Source: Pseudolabrys sp. Root1462 (lineage in GTDB: Bacteria > Pseudomonadota > Alphaproteobacteria > Rhizobiales > Xanthobacteraceae). From it: 64,000 bases of DNA. The notes under the pieces were generated by a model that had not been told where the DNA came from, did not search any database, and saw only the letters and a list, made by a program, of their open reading frames with translations. Positions within the stretch are counted from its first letter, which is position 1, and each line of letters starts with the position of its first letter. A program made the position numbers and the translations under genes. The stretch lies in assembly GCF_001426945.1 (NCBI RefSeq), contig NZ_LMFS01000004.1:130852-194851 (forward strand), in the 5' to 3' direction. Below, piece by piece: positions 8,630 through 16,720 of the stretch.

Positions 8630-9295
8630 ATGCTGGGCATCGACGATCTCGCGCGGGCGAAAGACAAGCTCTACACCCCCGTCCTGTCTGACGTGCTCGA
8701 CAGCTTCGGCCACACATCGCAGGCCATGGGCCCGACCATCCGGCCGCTCGACGACACGCAGGTGCTCGTCGGCCGCGTCCGCACCGGCGCCTATATGGCG
8801 GTGTGCGATGCCGGCCCCGAAGGCGAGAACCCCTACGAACTCGAGATCCAACTGATCGACGACATCAAGCGCGGTGAAATTCCCGTGCTCGGCTGCGCCG
8901 GCAACCTCAACATCGCGCCGTGGGGCGAACTGCTGACCACGGCCACACGCATGCGCGGCGGCGTCGGCTGCATCACCGACGGCCTGTGCCGCGACGTGCG
9001 CTTCATTCGCAATTTGAAGTTTCCGGTGTTCTGCGGCGGCATCGGCCCGCTCGACTCGCGCGGTCGAGGCAAGATGCAGGAGATCGACCGGCCGATGGAA
9101 TGCGGCGGCGTGAAAGTGCGGTCGGGCGACATCGTGTTCGGTGACGTCGACGGCGTCGTCGTCGTCCCGCGGGAGATCGAGGACAAGGTGTTCGAGGCGG
9201 CCTTCAAGAAGGTCGAGGGCGAGACCCGCTCGCGCGACGAACTGCTCAAGGGCCGGCTGCTGGCGGACGTTTACGCGAAGTACGGGATCCTTTAA
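8630..9295 (+). CDS. RraA-family protein (putative HMG/oxaloacetate aldolase-like)
   Basis: 221 residues. The RraA fold signature is clear in RMRGGVGCITDGLCRDVRFI, with the conserved G-x-x-x-D-G and R-D used for divalent metal and substrate in 4-hydroxy-4-methyl-2-oxoglutarate/oxaloacetate aldolases, followed by VFCGGIGPLDSRGR and the GDIVFGDVDGVVVVPRE strand pair. I take ATG 8630 because GGAGGGG (8620-8626) is the ribosome site; an upstream TTG would put that site inside the gene. Related proteins act as metal-dependent aldolases/decarboxylases; true RNase E inhibition is less likely for this subgroup. The stop overlaps that of the convergent hydrolase. Confidence 0.85.
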   Translation: MLGIDDLARAKDKLYTPVLSDVLDSFGHTSQAMGPTIRPLDDTQVLVGRVRTGAYMAVCDAGPEGENPYELEIQLIDDIKRGEIPVLGCAGNLNIAPWGELLTTATRMRGGVGCITDGLCRDVRFIRNLKFPVFCGGIGPLDSRGRGKMQEIDRPMECGGVKVRSGDIVFGDVDGVVVVPREIEDKVFEAAFKKVEGETRSRDELLKGRLLADVYAKYGIL

Positions 9296-10185
9296 GGCGC
9301 GCCGAAGAACGCGATCAGGGCCTCCGCGGTGTCCTGCGGAAACTCTTCGGGAAAAAAGTGACCGCCCTCGACCGGGCCGCCGCTGACCTCGGCGGCCCAC
9401 GCCCGCCACAAACCCAACGGCCCGCCGGCGTCGCCGTACCAGTTGTTCAGCGGACCGGCCTTGCTCCAATGCACCAGAACGGGGCACGCAATCCGCCGCT
9501 GCGCCTGCCGGTCGGCGACATCATGATCGTAGTCGAGGGTCGCGGCCGCGCGATACTCTTCGCAGATGGCGTGCACATGATCCGGATCGCGCAGCACGTC
9601 GATATATTCGCCGCGCACGTCGTCACTGAACGTTCCGGGCGCGGAGCCCCAGCCGCTCAGTGCCTGGTCGACGATCGCGTCGGGGCGGCCGAGAACGAGT
9701 TGCTCGGGAAACGGCGCGGCCTGCGCCAGCAACGACCACGGCCAGTAACCGACGGCGAACCGCCGGTCCGCGCGATCCCAGGCATCGGCGACGGGCACGA
9801 CGTCGAGCACGGCGGCGCGGCGGATACGTTCGGGCAGGTCGAGCGCCAGACGATAGGCGACGCGGCCGCCTCGATCGTGACCGGCAACCGAGAACCGCCG
9901 AAAACCCAGTAACGTCATCACCGACGCCATGTCGGCCGCCATGGCCCGCTTGGCATAGCGTCCGTGATCGGGCCCAGCCGGCGGACAGCCGCTTCGGCCG
10001 TAGCCGGTCAAGTCGGCGCAGACCACGGTGAAACGCTGCGCCAGAGCTGGCGCGATATCGCGCCACATCAGGTGCGTTTGCGGAAAGCCGTGCAGCAGCA
10101 GCACCGCCGGCCCGGCACCGCCGCGGCGCACATGGATCGTCGTGTCCTCGATATCGAGATCGACCGTTTCGAAATTATCGAACAT
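9292..10185 (-). CDS. Alpha/beta hydrolase, haloacetate dehalogenase-like
   Basis: 297 residues from ATG 10185. The fold elements are LLLHGFPQTHLMW (oxyanion region), GHDRGGR with Asp104 as nucleophile, Asp128 (AVLDVVP) and His276 (EGGHFFPEE). The arrangement D104-R105-x2-R108 and the YWPW stretch at 147-150 align with fluoroacetate dehalogenases (D110/R111/R114 and the H155-W156 pair in the Rhodopseudomonas enzyme). Here the position of the halide-binding His is Pro149 while the Trp is kept. The enzyme may therefore prefer chloro- or bromoacetate, or be an epoxide hydrolase. Its stop codon overlaps the RraA stop tail to tail. Confidence 0.8.
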   Translation of the reverse strand: MFDNFETVDLDIEDTTIHVRRGGAGPAVLLLHGFPQTHLMWRDIAPALAQRFTVVCADLTGYGRSGCPPAGPDHGRYAKRAMAADMASVMTLLGFRRFSVAGHDRGGRVAYRLALDLPERIRRAAVLDVVPVADAWDRADRRFAVGYWPWSLLAQAAPFPEQLVLGRPDAIVDQALSGWGSAPGTFSDDVRGEYIDVLRDPDHVHAICEEYRAAATLDYDHDVADRQAQRRIACPVLVHWSKAGPLNNWYGDAGGPLGLWRAWAAEVSGGPVEGGHFFPEEFPQDTAEALIAFFGAP

Positions 10186-10416
10186 CCCCGGGGCTCCCTC
10201 GCCGCCTGCGCGCAACGATCAACGCGCAGAGGCCCCGGAGTATCCCGCTCCCCTTTATCCCCTTGCCCGTGCTGCTTTTTCCCGCACCGCTGCCAAAAAT
10301 TTCGCAGTTGTGCGCCGTTCTAAACTGGGCAATGCTTCGCCCGATCCCGATGCGACCCGGCCGCCGGATGTAACGAGTGCGCGCGCGAGGCGCTTGGGAG
10401 GAGGAGCCGCGTAAGC

Positions 10417-11508
10417 ATGTCCGTACCCGAGCCCCTGGTATCGTTCCGCAGGGTGCAGAAAACCTACGACGGCGAATTGCTCGTGGTGAAGGACCTGAAC
10501 CTCGACATTCGTCGCGGCGAGTTCTTGACCATGCTGGGCCCGTCCGGTTCGGGCAAGACCACGTCGCTGATGATGCTGGCTGGCTTCGAGGTGCCGACCC
10601 ATGGCGAGATCACGCTCGCCGGCCAATCGCTGCGCGATACCCCGCCGCACAAGCGCGACATCGGCGTCGTCTTCCAGAACTACGCTCTTTTCCCGCACAT
10701 GACGGTCGAGGAGAACGTCGCCTTTCCGCTCGCGGTACGGCGCATCGGCAAGGCCGAACAGAAAACGCGCGTCGCCCGCGCGCTCGATGTCGTCAAGCTC
10801 GGCGCGCTCGGCAGCCGCCGGCCGGGGCAACTGTCCGGCGGTCAGCAGCAGCGCGTCGCGCTGGCCCGCGCTTTGGTGTTCGAGCCCAAGCTGGTGCTGA
10901 TGGACGAGCCGCTCGGCGCGCTCGACAAGCAGTTGCGCGAACACATGCAGATCGAGATCAAGCACATCCACGACAATCTCGGCCTTACCGTCGTCTATGT
11001 CACCCACGACCAGGGCGAGGCGCTGACCATGTCTGACCGCATCGCCGTGTTTCACGAAGGCGTGGTCCAGCAGCTCGACACGCCGCAGGGTTTGTATGAG
11101 CAGCCGCAGAACTCCTTCGTCGCCAACTTCATCGGCGAGAACAACATGCTCGGCGGCACGCTGGAAGGCGTCGATGCCGGCTCCTGCCGCGTCCGCCTCG
11201 ATGACGGCACGCTGATCGAGGCCCGCTCCGGCTGCGCCAACGACGCGGGGCGCCGCGTCAGCCTGTCGCTGCGGCCGGAGAAGATCGATATCGAACCGCA
11301 GGGCGAGATCGCCAACCGGCTGCGCGCGACCGTGAAGGAAACGATCTATCACGGCGACCACATGCGCGTGCGCCTCGACGTTCTCGGCAACGACGATTTC
11401 ACGGTGAAGATGCGCTACCGCGCCAACCGCGTGGTGCCGAAGCCCGGCGACACGCTGTCGATCGGCTTCGCCGCGCGCGACTGCCTGGCGCTCGACGCGC
11501 CGCATTGA
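10417..11508 (+). CDS. Polyamine-type ABC transporter ATP-binding protein (PotA-like)
   Basis: 363 residues. Walker A GPSGSGKTT at 41-49, Q-loop VVFQNYALFPHMTV, signature LSGGQQQR, Walker B LVLMDEP and the H-loop VYVTHDQ are all intact, and a C-terminal TOBE domain covers about 280-360, the length and layout of PotA-type ATPases. A strong ribosome site GGGAGGAGGAG precedes ATG 10417. It is the first gene of a four-gene importer (ATPase, binding protein, two permeases). The substrate is probably a polyamine or related cation, judged from family only. Confidence 0.93.
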   Translation: MSVPEPLVSFRRVQKTYDGELLVVKDLNLDIRRGEFLTMLGPSGSGKTTSLMMLAGFEVPTHGEITLAGQSLRDTPPHKRDIGVVFQNYALFPHMTVEENVAFPLAVRRIGKAEQKTRVARALDVVKLGALGSRRPGQLSGGQQQRVALARALVFEPKLVLMDEPLGALDKQLREHMQIEIKHIHDNLGLTVVYVTHDQGEALTMSDRIAVFHEGVVQQLDTPQGLYEQPQNSFVANFIGENNMLGGTLEGVDAGSCRVRLDDGTLIEARSGCANDAGRRVSLSLRPEKIDIEPQGEIANRLRATVKETIYHGDHMRVRLDVLGNDDFTVKMRYRANRVVPKPGDTLSIGFAARDCLALDAPH

Positions 11509-11559
11509 TTCAACAAGGCAGGCCGCATCCGCGGCAGGCCGAGCATGAGGGAGAGTACG

Positions 11560-12606
11560 ATGTATTCGAGGACGTTGGCGACGATTGTCGCGGCGGCGAT
11601 CACGGTGGGCGCAGGCGCTGCCGCGAACGCGCGCGACCTGACCATCGTGTCGTGGGGCGGCGCCTATCAGACGGCGCAGAAGAAAGTGTATTTCGAGCCC
11701 TTCAAGCAGGAAGCCAAGATCCCCCTGATCGACGAATCCTGGGACGGCGGCATCGGCGTGCTGCGCGCCAAGGTACAGGGCGGCGCTTCGACCTGGGACG
11801 TGGTGCAGGTGGAGTCTGACGAACTCGCGGCCGGCTGCGAGGAAGGCCTGTTCGTGCCGCTCGATTATTCGAAGATCGGCGGCAAGGACAATTACATTGC
11901 CCCGGCCGTGCATGAGTGCGGCGTCGGCGCCATCCTCTATGATTTCGTGCTCGGCTACGACAAGGACAAGATCAAGGATCCGCCGAAGTCGTGGGCCGAT
12001 TTCTTCGACACCAAGAAGTATCCGGGCAAGCGCGCGCTGCGCGCCGGGCCGAAGACGACGCTCGAGATCGCGCTGATGGCCGACGGCGTCGCGCCGGCCG
12101 ACGTCTACAAGGTGCTGAAGACCAAGGAAGGCGTCGATCGCGCTTTCAAGAAGCTCGACACCATCCGCGGCGACCTGATCTTCTGGAAGGCCGGTGCGCA
12201 GCCGCCGCAGTTGCTCGCTTCCGGCGAAGTGGTGCTGACCTCGGTCTATAACGGCCGTATCGACGCCGCCAACCACGACGACAAGCGCAACTTCGGCATC
12301 TCGTGGAACGGCGCGCTGTACACGATCGACTCCTGGGTGATCCTGAAGGGCTCGCCCAATATCGACAACGCCTACAAGCTGATCAACTTCCTCGGCCAGG
12401 CCAAGAACCAGGCCAAGCTGCCGGAAGCGATCGCCTACGGCGTCACCGCCAAGGGCGCCAACGCCATGATCCCGAAGGCGCGACTCGCCGACCTGCCGAC
12501 TGCGGACGAAAACTTCGCCCACGCCGTGCAGATCGACACCGCGTTCTGGATGGAAAACATCGACCGCCTCACCGAGCAGTTCAACAAGTGGGCGGCGACC
12601 AAGTAG
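11560..12606 (+). CDS. Periplasmic substrate-binding protein of the polyamine-type ABC transporter
   Basis: 348 residues, PotD/extracellular solute-binding family. A clear signal peptide covers residues 1-28 (YSRTLATIVAAAITVGAGAA, cleaved near ANA). The mature part begins RDLTIVSWGGAYQTAQKK, the typical first strand of this family, with WDGGIGVLRAKV and YNGRID further on. I choose ATG 11560 because AGGGAGAG lies directly upstream; an ATG five codons earlier would place that site inside the gene. A terminator-like hairpin follows the stop codon, which would give this gene more transcript than the downstream permeases. Confidence 0.93.
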   Translation: MYSRTLATIVAAAITVGAGAAANARDLTIVSWGGAYQTAQKKVYFEPFKQEAKIPLIDESWDGGIGVLRAKVQGGASTWDVVQVESDELAAGCEEGLFVPLDYSKIGGKDNYIAPAVHECGVGAILYDFVLGYDKDKIKDPPKSWADFFDTKKYPGKRALRAGPKTTLEIALMADGVAPADVYKVLKTKEGVDRAFKKLDTIRGDLIFWKAGAQPPQLLASGEVVLTSVYNGRIDAANHDDKRNFGISWNGALYTIDSWVILKGSPNIDNAYKLINFLGQAKNQAKLPEAIAYGVTAKGANAMIPKARLADLPTADENFAHAVQIDTAFWMENIDRLTEQFNKWAATK

Positions 12607-12621
12607 CCGCACGCGATCCGG

Positions 12622-12658
12622 CGCCGTCCCGCCTGGCGCGGGGCGGCGTCGCCTTTTT
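12622..12658 (+). terminator. Hairpin attenuator between binding-protein and permease genes
   Basis: CGCCGTCCCGC (12622-12632) pairs with GCGGGGCGGCG (12638-12648) across a 5-nt loop: an 11-bp stem with one G-T pair. TCGCC and then TTTTT (12654-12658) follow. This is a fair intrinsic terminator and probably allows partial read-through into the permeases. Confidence 0.65.
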
Positions 12659-12694
12659 CGTCCGGAGGCGCCGCTGACCAGTCCCGGCCTTGCT

Positions 12695-13918
12695 GTGCCG
12701 CTCGCCAGCGGCTCGCTGAAGGCGCAACTGCGCCGCGCCGAGCGCATGCGCAAGCTGCGCGCCTTCGCGCTGGTGCTGCCGCTGCTGCTGTTCCTGATCG
12801 TCACCTTCGTCGTGCCGATCCTCGACATGCTGCGCCTGGCCGTGGTCGATCGCGATCTCGCCGCGGTCTGGCCGCATGTCGCGCAATCGATCGGCACCTG
12901 GACCGACCGTAGCAAGGCGCCGCCGCCGCCGGTGTTCGAGGCGCTCGCCACCGATATTCGCGACAGCTATCGCGCCCGCACGCTGCCGCTCGCGGCGCGG
13001 CGTTTGAATTACGCCATCGACGATGGCCGCACGCTGGTGTTCGGCACCGCGCGCCGTTTGCCCGAGACGTCGCCAGATTGGCGCGGCACTCTGATCGAGA
13101 TTGACCCGCACTGGGGCGACCTGAAAACCTGGGCGGCCATCGATCAGGCGAGCGGCCCGCTCACCAGCTTCTTCCTGCTTGCCGCGGTGGACCGCCAGAA
13201 GACCGCCGACGGCCACATCGTCTCGACCCCGTCCGGCCAGGCGATCTATGTCGAGGTGTTGACGCGCACCTTCAAGGTCAGCATCACCGTCACGCTGCTT
13301 TGCGTCGTGCTCGGTTTTCCGGTCGCCTATCTGCTGGCGACGCAGCCGCCGCGGCGCGCCAATCTGCTGATGATCCTGGTGCTGCTGCCGTTCTGGACCT
13401 CGCTGCTGGTGCGCACCGCGGCCTGGATCGTGCTCCTGCAGGAGCAGGGCATCATCAACCACGCCCTGATCTGGCTCGGCGTCATCGATCATCCGGTGCG
13501 TCTGATCTACAACCGCATCGGCGTCTATATCGCGATGACGCATATCCTGCTGCCGTTCCTCATCCTGCCGCTCTATTCGGTGATGAAGGGCATCAAGCCG
13601 TCCTACATGCTGGCGGCAAAATCGCTCGGCGCCTCGCCGACCGAGGCCTTCATTCGGGTCTATCTGCCGATGACGCTGCCCGGCGTCGGCGCCGGCGCCC
13701 TGCTAGTCTTCATTCTGGCGCTCGGCTACTACATCACGCCGGCCTTGGTCGGCGGCGCCGCCGATCAGATGATCAGCTACTTCATCGCCTTCTATACGTC
13801 CGACTCGGTGAACTGGGGCATGGCCTCGGCGCTCGGCACCGTATTGCTCGTCGCCACGCTGCTGCTCTACTGGGTGTACGACCGTCTGGTCGGCATCAGC
13901 AACGTCAAGCTCGGCTGA
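12695..13918 (+). CDS. Polyamine-type ABC transporter permease (PotB-like) with a large periplasmic insert
   Basis: 407 residues from GTG 12695. TM1 lies at about 24-47 (FALVLPLLLFLIVTFVVPIL). A hydrophilic region of roughly 140 residues follows before the core binding-protein-dependent permease domain (about 190-405), with the EAA loop around MLAAKSLGASPTEAFIRVYL. The start is uncertain: GTG has no ribosome site, while GGAGG (12664-12668) is well placed for an in-frame CTG at 12674, which would add seven residues. It pairs with the next gene as the transmembrane heterodimer. Confidence 0.88.
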   Translation: MPLASGSLKAQLRRAERMRKLRAFALVLPLLLFLIVTFVVPILDMLRLAVVDRDLAAVWPHVAQSIGTWTDRSKAPPPPVFEALATDIRDSYRARTLPLAARRLNYAIDDGRTLVFGTARRLPETSPDWRGTLIEIDPHWGDLKTWAAIDQASGPLTSFFLLAAVDRQKTADGHIVSTPSGQAIYVEVLTRTFKVSITVTLLCVVLGFPVAYLLATQPPRRANLLMILVLLPFWTSLLVRTAAWIVLLQEQGIINHALIWLGVIDHPVRLIYNRIGVYIAMTHILLPFLILPLYSVMKGIKPSYMLAAKSLGASPTEAFIRVYLPMTLPGVGAGALLVFILALGYYITPALVGGAADQMISYFIAFYTSDSVNWGMASALGTVLLVATLLLYWVYDRLVGISNVKLG

Positions 13919-13928
13919 GGGAAACGAA

Positions 13929-14762
13929 ATGCCGGCCGGCCATCAGCATCTGACGCGGGAAGAGCGGATCTGGCGCGCGGTGCTCTATGTCACCAGCGGC
14001 CTCGTCCTGTTCTTTCTGATGGCGCCGATATTCGCCATCGTGCCGCTGTCGTTCAACTCCGGCACCTTCCTCACCTACCCGCTCGATGGCCTGTCGCTGC
14101 GCTGGTACAACGCCTTCATCGCCAGCGAGCAATGGATGCGCGCGCTGCGCAACAGCTTCGTCATCGGCATCTCGAGCGCGGTGCTCGCCACCGCGCTCGG
14201 CACGCTCGCCGCGCTCGGCCTGACGCGCGCCGATTTCCGCGGCAAGGGTCTCGTCATGGCGATCCTGCTGTCGCCAATGATCGTGCCCGTCGTCATCGTC
14301 GCCGTCGGCTTCTATTTCTTCTTCGCGCCGCTCGGCCTGACTGCGAGTTATACCGGCCTGATCCTTGCCCACACCGCGCTCGGGACGCCCTTCGTCGTCA
14401 TCACCGTGGCGGCGACGTTGAAGGGCTTCGACGAGAACCTCGCCCGCGCTTCCGCCAGCCTCGGCGCCGCGCCGGTGGAGACGTTCTTCAAGGTCATCCT
14501 GCCGCTGATCGCGCCCGGTGTCGCCTCCGGCGCGTTGTTCGCCTTCGCCACCAGTTTCGACGAGGTCGTCGTCGTGCTGATGGTCGCGGGCCCCGAACAA
14601 CGCACGCTGCCGCGCGAAATGTTCTCCGGTCTGCGCGAGAACATCTCGCCGACGATCACGGCGGTCGCCACCATCATGATCCTGGTGTCGGTGGTAATGC
14701 TGGCCTCGCTGGAAATGCTGCGCCGGCGCAACGAGCGCCTGCGCGGCATCCGCAGCACCTGA
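13929..14762 (+). CDS. Polyamine-type ABC transporter permease (PotC-like)
   Basis: 277 residues with six predicted membrane helices. The first is LYVTSGLVLFFLMAPIFAIV, followed by the conserved periplasmic SFNSGTFLTYPLDGLSLRWY of PotC/PotI permeases. The cytoplasmic EAA motif is LARASASLGAAPVETFFKVI, which docks on the ATPase. GAGGGA lies seven bases before ATG 13929, ten bases after the previous stop. It is the last gene of the transporter operon. Confidence 0.93.
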   Translation: MPAGHQHLTREERIWRAVLYVTSGLVLFFLMAPIFAIVPLSFNSGTFLTYPLDGLSLRWYNAFIASEQWMRALRNSFVIGISSAVLATALGTLAALGLTRADFRGKGLVMAILLSPMIVPVVIVAVGFYFFFAPLGLTASYTGLILAHTALGTPFVVITVAATLKGFDENLARASASLGAAPVETFFKVILPLIAPGVASGALFAFATSFDEVVVVLMVAGPEQRTLPREMFSGLRENISPTITAVATIMILVSVVMLASLEMLRRRNERLRGIRST

Positions 14763-14810
14763 ACGCGTTTTCGAGCGAAGTGGAGACCGGTTCGCGTGAA
14801 GAAAACGCGT
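14763..14810. repeat. Inverted repeat ACGCGTTTTC...GAAAACGCGT
   Basis: Perfect 10-bp arms (14763-14772 and 14801-14810) separated by 28 nt containing CCGGTTCGCGTGAAG. It fills the gap between the convergent permease and trpS genes, so it could serve both as a terminator. The wording resembles a short repeat I associate with Bradyrhizobiaceae genomes; that link is from memory. Confidence 0.7.
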
Positions 14811-14815
14811 CAAAG

Positions 14816-15832
14816 CTAAAGCTTGAACAGCCCGAGCCCGTCGCGCACCTCCTCCAATGTCCCCTGCGTGACGGCGCGCGCTTTTGCCGTGCCGTCGCGC
14901 AGGATATCGAGCACGGTGGCCGGATCGCGCGCCAGCGCCGCCCGCCGCTCGCGGATCGGCGTCAGCAGCTCCTGCAGCAAGGTTTCGAGCCGCGCCTTCA
15001 CGGCCTTGTCGCCGAGGCCGCCGCGCCGGTACTGGGCCTTCAGGGCAGCCACCTCAGCTTCGTCCGGATCGAAGGCATCGAGATAGGTGAACACGACATT
15101 ACCCTCGACCGAGCCGGGATCGCTGACGCGCAGGTGGTTCGGATCGGTGTACATCAGGTGCACGGCGCGCTTGATCTCGTCCGGCGAGGCCGACAGCAGC
15201 AACGCGTTGCCCTGCGACTTGCTCATCTTGGCCTTGCCGTCGATGCCGGGCAGCCGGCCGACCCTGGGGATGACGGCCTCGGCTTCGAGCAGCACGTCGC
15301 GGCCGGCCTGATGATTGACGCGGCGGACGATCTCGTTGGTCTGTTCGATCAGCGGCGCCTGGTCCTCGCCGACCGGCACCACGGTCGCCCTGAAGCCGGT
15401 GATGTCGGCGGCCTGCGCCACCGGGTAACACATGAACCCCGCCGGAATATCGCGGCCGAAGCCGCGGGCGCGGATTTCGTCCTTGATGGTCGGATTGCGC
15501 TCGAGGCGCGTCACCGAAACGAAGTTGAGATAGAGCATCGTCAGTTCGGCGAGCGCCGGCAGCGCCGACTGCACGCAGATCGAGGTTTTCGCCGGGTCGA
15601 TGCCGACGGCGAGATAATCGAGCGCCACTTCGATGACGTTGCGGCGCACCTTGTCCGGGTCGTGGGCGTTGTCGGTCAGCGCCTGCAGGTCGGCGAGCAG
15701 CAGGAATTGCCGGTGGGTGTCCTGGAGCGCCAGCCGGTTCCTGAGCGAACCGACATAGTGGCCGAGGTGCAGCGGTCCGGTGGTGCGGTCGCCGGTGAGG
15801 ATGACGGGCTTTAGGTCGAGAGGGGCATGCAT
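14816..15832 (-). CDS. trpS: Tryptophanyl-tRNA synthetase
   Basis: 338 residues, class I synthetase. The HIGH motif is HLGH (22-25) in [18 protein letters not shown], and KMSKS is intact at 202-206. [17 protein letters not shown] gives the conserved substrate-binding segment. It attaches Trp to tRNA-Trp. The [16 protein letters not shown] form differs from the FSGIQPTG-LHLGNYLGA form usual in alphaproteobacterial housekeeping enzymes, so this may be a second, accessory copy. GGAGAA sits eight bases before ATG 15832. I see no T-box or leader peptide in the 230 bp upstream, only a small hairpin at 15945-15963. Confidence 0.93.
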   Translation of the reverse strand: MHAPLDLKPVILTGDRTTGPLHLGHYVGSLRNRLALQDTHRQFLLLADLQALTDNAHDPDKVRRNVIEVALDYLAVGIDPAKTSICVQSALPALAELTMLYLNFVSVTRLERNPTIKDEIRARGFGRDIPAGFMCYPVAQAADITGFRATVVPVGEDQAPLIEQTNEIVRRVNHQAGRDVLLEAEAVIPRVGRLPGIDGKAKMSKSQGNALLLSASPDEIKRAVHLMYTDPNHLRVSDPGSVEGNVVFTYLDAFDPDEAEVAALKAQYRRGGLGDKAVKARLETLLQELLTPIRERRAALARDPATVLDILRDGTAKARAVTQGTLEEVRDGLGLFKL

Positions 15833-16066
15833 GGCGGGTTCTCCGGTTGGGAGCCGCCGCGCCTCGGTTAGGTTGTCAACTCATAGACGACGCCTGCCGA
15901 TACCCGGCGGCCACGTCTGATGAATGAAAAGAAATTCGACGCGCCGCTCCTTTAAAAGGAGCGCCACCAACAGATCGGGGTAAGGATCACGGCGTCGAAC
16001 ATGCGCGGGGAGATGCCACAGTTTCGGCTCGCGGGCAAGCCGGGCCGATCGAAGCGGGCGCCGCTG

Positions 16067-16246
16067 TCAATGCAGCGATGGCACAAACAGATAGACGCGA
16101 AGCGCCACGATCGCGATCGTGGCGGCCGCTATGCCGACAGCAACCAGCATACCTCTGAGCAACTTGCGCGCCGTTCCGGCAGAAACAGTAATCCTGTGCG
16201 CTTGGTCCTGAATTTGGCCCCACGTCGTCAGCGTCATGGTCGTCAT
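16067..16246 (-). CDS. Small single-pass membrane protein of unknown function
   Basis: 59 residues, MTTMTLTTWGQIQDQAHRIT then a basic patch RKLLRG and one hydrophobic helix (about 33-57, MLVAVGIAAATIAIVALRVY). Its ATG lies three bases after the stop of the next small gene upstream, so they are almost certainly translated from one message. The cytoplasmic N-terminus, basic stop and single TM with almost no periplasmic tail suggest an inner-membrane accessory protein. I recognise no family. Confidence 0.6.
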   Translation of the reverse strand: MTTMTLTTWGQIQDQAHRITVSAGTARKLLRGMLVAVGIAAATIAIVALRVYLFVPSLH

Positions 16247-16249
16247 CCA

Positions 16250-16486
16250 TCAATGGCTGGGGATCGGCGCGCCCTTGGCGGGCTGGGTCTGCGTGGCGGC
16301 GTCGAAGCATTTGAGCCGCGCCGTCTGATCCGCAATGCTTCGGCAATCCGCCGGGCTGCCGGCGTTCATCGCCAGCAGCACGCCGAGAAACGCGGCAATG
16401 CCGGCGGCAACCAGCACCCAGAACGGTTCAGGTTTGTCGGCGCTTTTGCCGACGTCGCGCTCGACCCAATCGTATCGCGGGCCCAT
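16250..16486 (-). CDS. Small membrane-anchored protein with a CxSIxDxxARLxCFD motif
   Basis: 78 residues from ATG 16486, which has a perfect AAAGGAGG ribosome site. Residues 1-27 are polar, 28-48 form one membrane helix (WVLVAAGIAAFLGVLLAM), and the periplasmic tail carries CRSIADQTARLKCFDAATQ. This paired-cysteine motif (C...D...RL.C.D) recurs in many small proteobacterial envelope proteins, some linked to type VI secretion, but no secretion gene is nearby. It is followed at three bases by the 59-residue membrane protein. Confidence 0.7.
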   Translation of the reverse strand: MGPRYDWVERDVGKSADKPEPFWVLVAAGIAAFLGVLLAMNAGSPADCRSIADQTARLKCFDAATQTQPAKGAPIPSH

Positions 16487-16671
16487 GGCCGCCTCCTTTG
16501 TCGCTCGCTTGAGCAGCAAGACGAAAATGGAGCGGCCGGCGCAAAGCTTCGATACGGAAATGCGGCCCAGGGCATAAGGGCTGCATAAAAAGGGACGGCG
16601 CCGGATTCCTTGTCGCTCCGGGGCACGTGCGCGCGTGATCCTGGAATCCGTATTACCGGCGCTTCGGTGTC

Positions 16672-16711
16672 AGGATTCCGGGCCCGCCGCTTTGCGGCGT
16701 CCCGGAATGAC
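16672..16711. repeat. Palindromic repeat, ATTCCGGG family
   Basis: ATTCCGGG (16675-16682) and CCCGGAAT (16701-16708) enclose a second stem GCCGC-TTT-GCGGC, giving one long hairpin just after the SDR gene's stop. It may act as its terminator. The family also occurs at 6112-6216 and 19055-19092. Confidence 0.7.
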
Positions 16712-16720
16712 TGTTGAAGG

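Noticed and set aside
10255-12951. An 898-codon leftward open frame
   Set aside because: It is antisense to the clear ATPase and binding-protein genes, with shadow-type composition and no ribosome site.
15945-15963. Hairpin CGCTCCTT-TAA-AAGGAGCG upstream of trpS considered as a leader terminator
   Set aside because: There is no T-run, no Trp-rich leader peptide and no T-box sequence near it. It may be structural but a regulatory call is not supported.
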